In this document: positions 1 through 9,727 of the stretch, in pieces
Layout: each line of letters opens with the position of its first letter
Numbering within the stretch: the first letter of the stretch is position 1
Assembly (NCBI GenBank): GCA_037693485.1
Contig: CM075348.1
Span: forward strand, 5,766,001 to 5,830,000
Length of the DNA stretch: 64,000 nucleotides
Direction of reading: 5' to 3'
Origin: Kitagawia praeruptora
Taxonomy: Eukaryota; Streptophyta; Magnoliopsida; Apiales; Apiaceae
The notes under the pieces: generated by a model
Databases searched by the model: none
What the model saw: the letters and a program-made list of their open reading frames with translations, nothing else
What the model was told of the DNA's origin: nothing
Program-made: the position numbers and the translations under genes

Positions 1-467
1 GGATATTTGCAAATGGAGCTTTACACTCGCTTGTTGGGAGAAAGAATATGCAGTCTAACAATGCAGAACCAAATATAATTGTTTCTATTGATATGAAAAC
101 CGAGACTTATCGAGAAGTTCCACTGCCACCGAAAGGAGAAGATCGACGATCTCGGGCAACCTTGGACACTTTCGGTGAATGCCTTTCTGTATTGTGTTCT
201 TTTAAAACCCGGGCTGATTTTTGGGTAATGAAGGAATGTGGCGTGGAAGAGTCTTGGACAAAATTGTTCACCATCCCATTGCTTTGTGACTCTGATTGGA
301 TTAAACCGCTCTGTATTTCTATCGGTGGTCATATAATGCTGTCATCTGGCTCAGCCATATTACTCTACAACCCTAAGAGTAACACATTCAAGAAGCTGTT
401 AGATGTTGAGTTTGGTGCAATTTACGCGTATACCTATGTTGAGAGCCTAGTTTCACCACCAAATTAA
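1..467 (+). CDS. F-box/FBA-type protein, C-terminal part only (5' end outside window)
   Basis: The reading frame is open from the window edge (first full codon at base 3) to the TAA at 465-467. It matches the C-terminal half of the F-box proteins at 20194, 28123 and 43197. Visible motifs are the FANGAL start of the F-box-associated (FBA) domain, DMKTETYREVPLPP, FWVMKECGVEESWTKLF and ILLYNPKSNTFKKL. In the family this domain binds the protein to be ubiquitinated. The nearest relative is the broken copy ending at 41048; the two are almost identical over this stretch. Both end early at PPN-stop because a 4-base TTAA insertion follows the CCACCAAA that in the other copies reads into KLAGS. The missing first half lies upstream of the window, so I cannot tell whether this gene is intact. 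Confidence 0.85.
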   Translation, partial: IFANGALHSLVGRKNMQSNNAEPNIIVSIDMKTETYREVPLPPKGEDRRSRATLDTFGECLSVLCSFKTRADFWVMKECGVEESWTKLFTIPLLCDSDWIKPLCISIGGHIMLSSGSAILLYNPKSNTFKKLLDVEFGAIYAYTYVESLVSPPN

Positions 468-966
468 GCTTGCTGGCAGCACCAAGTGAGAATGAAGATT
501 CATTCCATTTTTTTTCTTTTTTTTTCTTTGTTGCTTTGTGTTACTCTTCCTATAGAATGCTTTGGTACTCTCACTTTTGAGTAAATTATTTGCGGTACAT
601 CTTATTTGCATTTTTTTGTTGCTGAATTCTCATATTCATTTGATAGGATTAGGAAGAGATCCATAACTCCTTTTTTACAAGTTGAATAAGTTCAGAATCA
701 ATATAGGGAAAAGAGCAAGTCCGAGCTAAAGGACTAGTTGTGTCTCTGTTTTGTATATTCTTTTCCACCGTTTTAAAACTAGGTTAAAATTTGATGATTT
801 GTCGCTGTGATGTTTTTAAATGTCATTTTAATCGTACTGAATCTGAATTTTTTTAATGATATTAAAAAGACATGCTTCTTTAATATGTTGCTCTATTTGG
901 GAACTGGGAATTCGGTATACAGCCTATTTGGATAGAAAGGAGTCGTTGTGTCTCTAATATTTGGAT
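468..966. other. 3' flank of the F-box gene, no coding feature
   Basis: AT-rich downstream sequence that is shared with the flank after 41048 as far as about 650. From about 710 to 959 it holds a segment that occurs again at about 1510-1715. I see no further gene here. Confidence 0.6.
710..959 (+). repeat. Local direct repeat, first copy
   Basis: The segment beginning GCAAGTCCGAGCT and containing TTTGTCGCTGTGATG and GGAATTCGGTATACAGCC recurs at about 1510-1715 with small indels and substitutions. Related sequence also lies after the F-box gene at 28123 (about 29750-29990), so it belongs to the ancestral downstream region and was copied locally in unit A. Confidence 0.65.
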
Positions 967-1062
967 AACGCTAACCCTAACCCTGCCCTTCCGGAAGAGA
1001 TGATCTACGAAATACTCTCAAGACTTCCTGCTAAGTCTTTTTCAGAATTCCAGTTTCTCTGC
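967..1062 (+). pseudogene. F-box gene 5' fragment (F-box motif only)
   Basis: About 96 bases match the start of the F-box genes at 20194, 39701 and 43197, from the asparagine-proline repeat through LPEEMIYEILSRLPAKS to the middle of the F-box. No ATG is present at the left, and similarity stops abruptly in the F-box. The sequence then jumps into a second copy of the gene's own 3' flank (TTGTTGCTGAATTCTC at about 1078, also present near 617). This is a scrap from a local rearrangement rather than a gene. Confidence 0.8.
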
Positions 1063-2929
1063 TTATTTACTTTTTTTTGTTGCTGAATTCTCATATTCAT
1101 TTGATAGGATTAGGAAGAGATCCATAACTCCTTTTTTAGAAGTTACTCTTCCTATAAAAGTTTGGATGTGTGTGATCATCAAAGTTTGATTGCCAATCTT
1201 TTCTTTTGCTTGCAATTTCCTTGGTTGTACTGTTGGCGGAATTCTTTTCTTTAGCTGCAATGTGTTTTTTGTACTCATTTGTATTGTTGGAAAAATGTTA
1301 AGACTTGATTATGATTAATCAAATCAACAGTATGGTTTAAGAAGAATCGACTATTTGCAGTGCTACACAACAGAAATTTCGCGTCGGAGTCAACTTCCGG
1401 TGCTGCCACTTCCATAACTTGGACGGAGTTGTCTTTTCAAAAAGGGCTCCCCTTATTATACCCACCTCTTCAACACAATTGCTCCTCCTTTTGGTGACGG
1501 TTTCTTGTAAGGGCAAGTCCGAGCTGAAGGACTAGTTGTGTCTCTGTTTTGTATATTCGATCCACCGTTTTAAAACTAAGTTAGAATTTGATGATTTGTC
1601 GCTGTGATGTTTTTAAATGTTATTTTAATCGTACTGAATCTGAATTTTTAATATGTTGCTCAATTTGTATACTGGGAATTCGGTATACAGCCTATTTGGA
1701 TAGAAAGGAGTAGTTGTGTCTTTGTTTTGTTTCTTCTTTTCCACTGTTTTAGAACTAGATAAAAATTCTATGATTTGTCGCTGTGTTGGAATCGTCCGGA
1801 ATCTGAATTTTGTGCCAGTCCTTTTTTTAAAATCTGCTATCATGCTTCCATATTTTGTGAATTTGAAGCACTTGGGCACTTTCAACTCTCTCTGGGGAGC
1901 AAACATGCACTGTGGTATATGCTCTGTTTTGCAAGGACCTAGCTCAGAATGTTTATCAACAGAATGGTTTAACCATATATTCCTCTGCACTATAAAGAAA
2001 TGGCAATTATACTTTGCAGGTACAGGACTTAAAAATGTTGTGGAATGCCCAAAATAGCACATAATAAATGCAACTTAAGGCCCTAAACGGCACAAATTAG
2101 AGTTATGGCCCTATTTGTCACTACAAAAAGACTCTAAATAAAGCGTTTCTGTATAATGACTGCTATATCGAGGGACAACTGGGATAAACAGAAGTTGTTT
2201 AGTAGTCTTCATTCCACGGAAGTGGAGACTAGTTTTTGATGTTATCATAATTTTAATACATTAAACCAAGCAAGAAGCAGTGAGATGTAATTTCACTAAA
2301 GATTTATTAACCATACAACCGTGTAGAAACTGTAAGCTTTGTACGTTGAAAGTTGAAACTAACGGCTGAGGTCTCTATTGTTTGGAGAGCTCATGTGTTT
2401 TCGATAATACATTTGAGCTTCTCCTTCGTGATGACAAATTTAGCTGCAATTCCACTATTCCAGGTTCAAAGCAATTGCGCGTAGCATCAGCAACGATCTG
2501 TTTTTAAGCAAAACATATAAGCTAGTGATGTGAACAATCGACAGAAAGCAACTTTAAAAAAATGCTCAGAAACAAAAATTCTAAAGGGATCAAGTAGCTG
2601 TATTGGATTTGGGCTAATGGGCATGCTAATATTACTCTCTATTTGACTTCAACAAAATTATTAATTCATTTGACTTAAAACATCTTGCTACAAGCAATTA
2701 AAACCACTGCCATAACAATCAGATGGAAATTGAACATCAAGAACAACTTTAGTACAAAGTGAATCTAAACAATTGACACAATACTAGTATCCAAAAAACC
2801 CTCAAACATGTGACTAATCCATCTATCTTAAGGACCAGGCACCAGACAGTTGATCATATCCAATGAAACCAACAGCAAGAGTAGTACCCCAAAGTTCCAA
2901 AAGCTTTCTGAATTTCTGTCATATTCTCC
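1063..2929. other. Downstream region of unit A with duplicated segments
   Basis: From about 1075 to 1511 this is a second copy of the 3' flank, collinear with about 41170-41592. It includes a frame-conserved block at 1331-1510 that follows a splice-acceptor-like CAACAG. From 1510 to 1715 it repeats 710-959. About 1800-2010 matches 30190-30370 downstream of the F-box gene at 28123. Collinearity with 41592 onward resumes at 2331. The open frames on either strand here look like chance frames. Confidence 0.55.
1331..1510 (+). other. Conserved downstream block (candidate exon), unit A
   Basis: Begins directly after CAACAG and reads VGVNFRCCHFHNLDGV in the forward frame. Versions of it follow every F-box gene here, at 21964, 29608, 41413 and 44985. 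Length differences between the versions are multiples of three. It may be a small downstream exon or a structured untranslated exon. It has no start codon of its own in this frame. Confidence 0.4.
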
Positions 2930-3490
2930 AAATAAAGAGTCTGCACATCTTTCAATTTAGTTTTGGCATGATCGATGCAGGATGCAGATCTTGTAGTTTA
3001 CTTTTGGCATCATCAACTCGCCTGTAGATTTTGTAGTTTACTTTTGCCATTATCGATACAACAATCAATTGCATGTAGCTCCGAAATTAGAGACTCTGAA
3101 AACCTGAGATGGTCAATATAGTTCAGGGCCTCAGGCAGCTCACTATCCAACTTACATTGAATCCACGTTTCTGCAAGTAAGCGAAATTATTCCTGTACTC
3201 AACGATAATCTCAGAATCAACCCTAGTCATAGATATTTTGGTAAACTCACTCAGTGAAGTGTACAACACTACAACATATTCAGCCTCATTGTACATAAGT
3301 TCTTGTTTTTCGTGGGGAAGTGCTCAAAGTTTTCCGGGTACTTACGAAAAATGCGATCGAGTAGGCATACAAATTCGGACGTAACCGCGTGGCCCTGCCA
3401 TAACCCGCATAATGCGATCGAGTAGGCATACAAATTCAGACTTAACCTCGTCGCCCTGCCATTACTCTTAAAAGAGCTCACACGGTAATT
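2930..3490 (-). pseudogene. Decayed coiled-coil gene fragment, unit A
   Basis: Minus-strand sequence has short open pieces reading SEFVCLLDRI, FEHFPTKNKNLCT, FTKISMTRV, ELHAIDC and DAKSKLQDLQ. The last part has the heptad pattern of a coiled coil. The same fragment occurs at 42180-42740 and, better preserved, at 31330-31822 with 37872-38190. Here the frame is closed after NLCTMRLNML by a small insertion, and a 57-base stretch at the 5' side is tandemly duplicated. I do not recognise the parent family with confidence; MATH/coiled-coil proteins are one possibility. It lies convergent to the F-box gene in each unit. Confidence 0.55.
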
Positions 3491-3837
3491 GCTTACCCCT
3501 TCAACTGGAGCACTTAATTTAACTTCTGTCTATGAATTTGTTTTGAGGTAATGAAAAAAATAAATTTCCTGTTATAATGTGAGTTACTTGCAATTAATGT
3601 AGGCACAAATGTATATGTATTTGGAACTCGAAGTCAAGATATATAGCCCACCTGTTTCTGGAAGCCCAACAAAAAGAGTTGTATTGAAAAACGGTGGGTT
3701 TCCAACAAAGAAGAAAGATAGTTTGATAGTCCCGATACTAGTTAAAACAGATTCAGATTCTCAATGGCAACACATATAAATCTAATTATTTAAAATAAAG
3801 TAAATAAATATAAACTAATAATTAGTTGAAAATCGCT

Positions 3838-3845
3838 TATAAAAT
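3838..3845 (+). promoter_or_regulatory. TATA box separated from its F-box gene
   Basis: TATAAAAT lies in the same context as 43083-43090, where it is 107 bases upstream of the ATG at 43197. Here the Helitron begins 10 bases after it, and the matching ATG is at 20194. The role is inferred from position and consensus only. Confidence 0.5.
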
Positions 3846-4099
3846 CTCAACTCATCTATATCTATATACTCTTAAAGTGTAATGAGGAATTTACCCAATG
3901 GGTAAAAAAATTTACCCATGACCCAATTTTTGTACTAAAATCAAGTTATTTTGGTAACTATCCACGGATAATCCATTTACCCATCCAATACTTTACCCAT
4001 TTTATTATATCTTTCCATAATCTATTTGAATTTCAAAAAAATCAGTTACCGACTCAATCAAAATTTCCATAATTTTCTCAATCTGTTTATTCTTCCTTT

Positions 4100-6700
4100 T
4101 GTATCGGCAATCGTTACTTTCATTAATTAGATAAAATTATCAAGCTACCAGATTTCTTCTTCTTCTTCTTCTTATAATTCTTCTTCTTTTCTTTTGTTCG
4201 AGCAGTTATCATCCTTCTTTTCAAATTCAAAATTATATTTTTCTAAATCATCCTTTCTCTCACCTTTCTTCCCACTTCTCTCTTTTTCTTCAACTATTAT
4301 CATTACTTTCACAGGTTTGCAAAAGAGTTAAATAAATTATATTAGAAGTTGTGATTCTTGAATACTCGATTTTTTTGGGGTTTATGTTTAATTCATTTGT
4401 ATTGTTGATTGAAACCCATCCAAGGTGAAGGAATGTATGTATTAAACTTTTATATATGTATCTAATGGTCCATATATCAGATGATTTGATATTTATTTTG
4501 TGCATTTTTATTTGTATTTCTACAGGTTTGTACTGGATGATATGGTTCACGAGGAGTTAGGTATGATTTAGTTTTGTTAATACACCTTCATTTAAAGTAA
4601 CTATTGTAGTGTTTGTTAAAATGCCTAAATGAAAGTTATGCCTAATATAGATATAACAACTATTGAACGACAGACCTCGAGCATGGAGATGCAGTTTACG
4701 TGATTATGATTTTTGTACATTTTTAGGTTTATGTTTTGATAACTACTATTGTAGGTGCTTATAATTGGGTAAGTAGGCTGCCAATGTGAGCTCTCGAGAA
4801 TACTTTCAGTGGTTAGTTACTTGATTTTTAAATCTGTCATTCATGTACTGCGTAAATAATATTACTTAGTTCAGTCGTCATGTTATTTGTGATTATATTT
4901 GTATCAAGTACTCTAATATAAAGCATTCCGTGTTTATTAAGATACATAATCTAACCTTATTGCATACTCTTTAAATCCTTATTCAACTGGTTGTTTTAGT
5001 TGTATTTAAATCAATTAGTGAATTAAAAATATCGGAGGACATACAGGATTTATTAAAGTTTCTGCTAGATTTGGTCTGGTGCACTTTTGCATCTTAAAAA
5101 CTCAACTTTGCCCGCGCAAACAAGCATTAAAACCGAGCGAAAAAGCAGGTTAGTACCATAGTTTCTTATGCATATGTGATGTTTACTCCTACATTTTTTT
5201 GTCCGGGTATGTTTATATTTGTGAGCTTTTAATAACCATATATTTTACACATGGAATATTTATACTATACCCATGATGAAAATTATTATGTGTTCATTCA
5301 GTATGGTTGATTTTATGCTTTTAATATTTAATTGTTGGTTTAATGCATTTTATGTAGTGTTCAAACGTCGTCACAGTAATGTTCCTTATATTTTATGTAG
5401 TCCATCAAAGTAACACGTTTACGTTTTGTAGTTCTCAACCGCCGTTTGAATCCAATTGATAAATTTGCTATGTCACCTTCAAACATCCATTATCATGATG
5501 GGCATAAGGAGAATCTACAACCCAATATTGCCAAAAATGTTGGGAGCCCGAATGGTGAGCCTCTTTATTAAGATAAAAATATTGTCTGCTTTTTTGTTCT
5601 TTTATTTGCTAAACTTGGAATATTTTGTAGTTCCACATACACCAGTAGGCGTTTCTTTGTCCCGGTCGGTAACTCTACAATCAGGTAATTTTTTTAATCA
5701 TTGTAACAAAAATCTATATGTTTTTTTTTCCCGTTTTTTCCAGATCACAATTCTATATTGCATCTAATATGCAATCACAGGAATTACTCAACGTTCCCTG
5801 CTTCAGACTTCAAAAACCCCATTCTCCCTTTACTAATTCCATATCGCAACTTATTGGGTTATGGTAACTAATGGAGTTGTATATGTCTACATATATTATT
5901 CAAATTGTAGTTTCTACCTGACTAATATACTCATTAGTCATTTGTAATTTCTTTTATATATTTGAGTTCTATGATATAGTATAGAACGTGGGTTAGGAGT
6001 CACACGTTAGGAGTTACCATCTTATTAGCATAATAATGAGGGTAGCAATATTATGAATATGACATCATACAACTTGCATGTTATAGACCCATGGCGAGGC
6101 TGAGTACACTATACATGTGAGATTAGATTTGTCCTTTTATTCCTCTATTTCGCAGATTAGTATATTTCTTCGGGCCTTTAGGCAGTTTTGCTTGTGATTT
6201 TGATAATTTTAAAAGCAATCACGACTGGACTTAAACTTCACCCGTAAATATGATTATCTTTTCTATGTTTACTCTATGTAGGAGCAAATGGATAGGAGAA
6301 AAGTGCACAAGCTGACAACATGAACATTATATTGAAATTAGCATGGAAAGGATATGGGTTCTTTTGATATGGGTCCAGGTAACGATCTTAATATAGATAG
6401 TGAAAAGGTGGAATGTCTGAACTCCTGCACTTTGATTTAGAGGTGATGTTTGTTCAAAATTTTCATAGAACCTGGACTGAAAATGAGAAACTCTCCATGC
6501 AAGCACAAGAAGTTGATAGAAAATCTTTCTATATATGTTCCAGAGCTACGAGTCATATTCAAAAGTAAGGAAAAGAATCGTCTTTTGTTTGATCTATTTT
6601 ACGAGTACCAATTGTCTTTAGTTTTAAGTCTAGATAATTGATCAGTCCATGTTGATTTTGGTGAACTCTATTATGTATTTGAAGTTGTCATATTGTATCA
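4100..6700 (+). other. Helitron interior with exon-like pieces, unrecognised
   Basis: After a pyrimidine-rich CTT tract (4158-4200), several short open stretches end at GT or follow AG like exons of a captured gene. One at about 5431-5550 reads LNRRLNPIDKF and MSPSNIHYHDGHKENL; another near 5640-5690 reads TPVGVSLSRSVTLQSG. I cannot assign them to a family. They may derive from one host gene or from a Helitron protein's N-terminal region. Confidence 0.35.
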
Positions 6701-7559
6701 TTACTAAAAGGAATATAATTTGAATTGAAAAAAAATTTGAGATTGATTTGAAGTTGCACAATGAATAGAAATAACAAAAAACTCATTGTTAAAAATACAT
6801 AATAAATTACATGTAAAATGAAAGTTTATCTTATTTTTTATTTTTAGATTGTTTAATTTGAAAAAATAAAAAAGAAATTAAATTATGAAATCTTCACAAA
6901 GAAGAAAGTAAATTAGGTGATAAAAGTTGTATATAGTTTGGATTAGCTAATTATATGTAGAATTATTTGGCACCAAATGTGCAAAAGAATTGAGTAACGT
7001 TAAAGAACTTATTGTGCCTCTGGTAGATAGAATTGGAGAATCCATCCTGCTTGCAAACCAGGATTTTTTTATATAAGTGGGATTCTTTGATTAAGGTACT
7101 CATCACTGTAGGCTACAATTTTATTCTTTCATTTGGTGGTATAAAACTAAGTTAAAAAAAAAGAAGTAGAACTAATCCGAACAAAATTTATTTCAGTTAA
7201 TTGATTTTAATATACCAAAGTATGTGATTTTAGATGCCTTAATTTTTTTTAACTTGACAGATGTAATTAAGTTACTCATACAAGGTCTGTTTTATCTACT
7301 AAATGAATATTTCTGCTCAATTATTTTTGTGCTTTTTCTATTCATATCATCAACTTGATTTGTTGTGTGGCATTGTTTCATATATATGTTTTTGGGTGAA
7401 ACAATCAAATTGAGATTATTCTCTATGTCACCTTAGTTTCAAGTTACTGATTTTTGTGAGGATGGTTGTCGTGGCATTCTTTCTCGAGTGAAGGATCACT
7501 AACCTAAATGATGATGCAAGATGGTTTTGGATTATGTCAATTATATGTGAACGTTAGTT

Positions 7560-7955
7560 TATTTTTCCATGGTTAGGTGGCTAACTTCCAAAACTCTGTC
7601 CAGTCAATCGTTCTCAATCGTTCTGCTGACCTTAGCCTATGGTTTATTTTTCCGTGGTTAGGTGGCTAACTTCCAAAACTCTGCCCTGTTAATCGTTCTA
7701 CTGACCTTAAACTATTAAAATTGATGTTTAAATGACCAAGTCCAGAAAACCGCACTGGAAAATCAGATCCTCCTGGTGTAGACATCTATATTTCTTATGC
7801 CGATGCAGACAAAGACCCATCATTCTTTCTATTTTGGCTGTTCACTTTCCAGCATGTTGATAAACTTTTGTGTTATATTTTTTATGATGGTCATTCTCTT
7901 CTAACCTTCAAAGATATTGCAGAAGTCGCAATTTTTGCTGATTATGGTCCCTGAA
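7560..7955 (+). pseudogene. Captured cellulose-synthase-like (CSLD-type) gene fragment
   Basis: Forward frames contain LPKLCPVNRSTDLK (about 7666-7707), then PSPENRTGKSDPPGVDIYIS (from about 7738), then LLTFKDIAEVAIFADYGP ending in TGA at about 7953. Order and wording fit the part of cellulose-synthase-like D proteins that leads into the glycosyltransferase domain. The early LPKLCPVNRS segment appears twice in tandem (about 7587 and 7666). The stretch is short, frameshifted and diverged, so it is a dead scrap; it lies inside the Helitron and was presumably captured by it. CSLD is favoured over CesA because of the TGKSD-PG-D wording. Confidence 0.65.
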
Positions 7956-9230
7956 TGTGACTTGCTTTTTGTGGTTATAAATGATGACTCAGATTCTGAG
8001 ATTGTGCATACTTCTATTTCTGCCTCTTTCACCGACTTCGGAACAATGCTTCACTTAGGCATACTTTAAATTCAATATCTGAGATATATTACATGTCGCA
8101 ACAAAAGTGATAGTTGCATACCTAGGATGTGTGCACAATCTTGCAAGCTGACCATCTAGAAGTCCTCACATTCTATATTTGTACAGATGATAGTTTGTTC
8201 AACATGTGAGTTATATTGATAATTTCTGTTGTCAAAGTTTTCGTTACGTCCATATTAACTATAGAGTACCTGAATGTTTTGCGTTTGATTTGCGAAGTAA
8301 TAGTGTAGCACAGCTTTTTTGTTGCTCCTTCTTGATGGAAAACAACCAACAGTAGTCAGAAACTTAAGGTTGAACGCCATTGTCATTGATTTCCAAAATC
8401 CTAACATTTTTGCTCTGAGGTTCTATGAATATCAGGAGACACCAGCTGGATGCATCAAGAAATGTCGATAGATCAGTTGATACGTTTTGTCCCAGTAACC
8501 TGATTAAAGTTCAGCAGGTATTGGCTTACTCCACTCTCAGTGAACTTTTAATTTCTAACAGTGACGAGTTTATTGTATTCTGCCAGTACTGGGGCATCAT
8601 CAAGGGAGGAAGATCAGTCGCTGGACCTGTAACACTACCAAGCCATGACATGAGATACCAAGAAATTAGTGCATTATATTATTTAAAAACTGAGCTCATG
8701 TACAATTGAATTTTTTATAGTTACTAGGAAATAATTTGAGAATATTTTTTTAATCACTTTTTGTAGATGTTTTTATTGTTTTATGTAACAAGATATGGAC
8801 TGTAAAAATTAATTTTTTTTATTAAATGCCATATCTGGTTTTCGTGTCTCATACCTTATAATGGCAAGGATTCCATTTTCATTATGTTGTAATTATATTG
8901 TTTTTGTATGCTAAATAAGTTGATCATAAAAAATGTTTTGATTAACGAAATTTATAATTATTTAATTTTAAGTAAAGAATTTGATGTATGACAAAAGTAA
9001 ATTTAAAGTAAATAAAGTATACTTAAGAATCTCTCCAAAAATATAATCTTAAAAAAGATTAAAGTAATTTTATGACATTCTCAATTAATTTGGCTTACAT
9101 ATATATTTCACATTACTTTGTTCCAAATTAAACTAGGTAATTTACTTTATTAATTAAGGGTGATGATTTAGGTGAATGCATGGGGCATATACTTTTTTGT
9201 AAGTGGGGCACAAACTTGAGCCAATTAAAA
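7956..9230. other. Helitron interior, no recognised gene
   Basis: AT-rich sequence. One open frame at 8425-8709 (94 codons) is unlike anything I recognise. It is preceded by a longer open stretch in another frame (about 8374-8475), so it may be captured exon material. Otherwise I see nothing. Confidence 0.35.
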
Positions 9231-9245
9231 ACTACCACATAATAC

Positions 9246-9275
9246 CTTAACCATAGCCCTAAGGGCTGTGGTTAA
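9246..9275. repeat. Inverted repeat hairpin
   Basis: TTAACCATAGCCCT is followed directly by AAGGGCTGTGGTTAA, a near-perfect 14-15 base palindrome with one G-T type mismatch and almost no loop. It may be the subterminal hairpin of an older element in the Helitron body. Confidence 0.5.
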
Positions 9276-9608
9276 CATTTTCCATTAATTAATCATAAAT
9301 TTAGATTAGTAGAAAAATTAAAAAGTTAAATATAATAAAACTTTTTAAATTTAATATTTCATATAATAATTACCCATATTTTCATTTTACAATAATTATT
9401 AATGTTCTAATAACTCACTTTTTAATACGAAAATATATAAATTGTATTTCATTTTAATTCACTTTTTTTAATTAGTTAAAAATGAAAATGATAATTTTTT
9501 ATAGGTTTATTAAAAAGTTAATGTGCTCATCCACTTTCAAGATAATTTATGTATGTTATAATGTGTATTAATAATTAATTTGTCAATTGTTGCACATAGT
9601 GCATTTTT

Positions 9609-9618
9609 AGCACAAAGG
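9609..9618. repeat. LINE target-site duplication, left copy
   Basis: AGCACAAAGG here matches 15244-15253 at the other end of the LINE. Together with the poly(T) at 9619-9632 (the element's poly(A) tail) it marks the insertion. Confidence 0.85.
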
Positions 9619-9727
9619 TTTTTTTTTTTTTTCGCTAAGTTGTATATATATTAAAAGGAGGGATTAACCCTTGAAAGAACAAAGAGGCTATCTAAACGAT
9701 CCAAAACATGAAAAGGAAACAAGCAAC

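Noticed and set aside
1625..2062. Overlapping frames on both strands downstream of unit A
   Set aside because: The matching region at 30177-30383 does not keep either frame open, so they look incidental.
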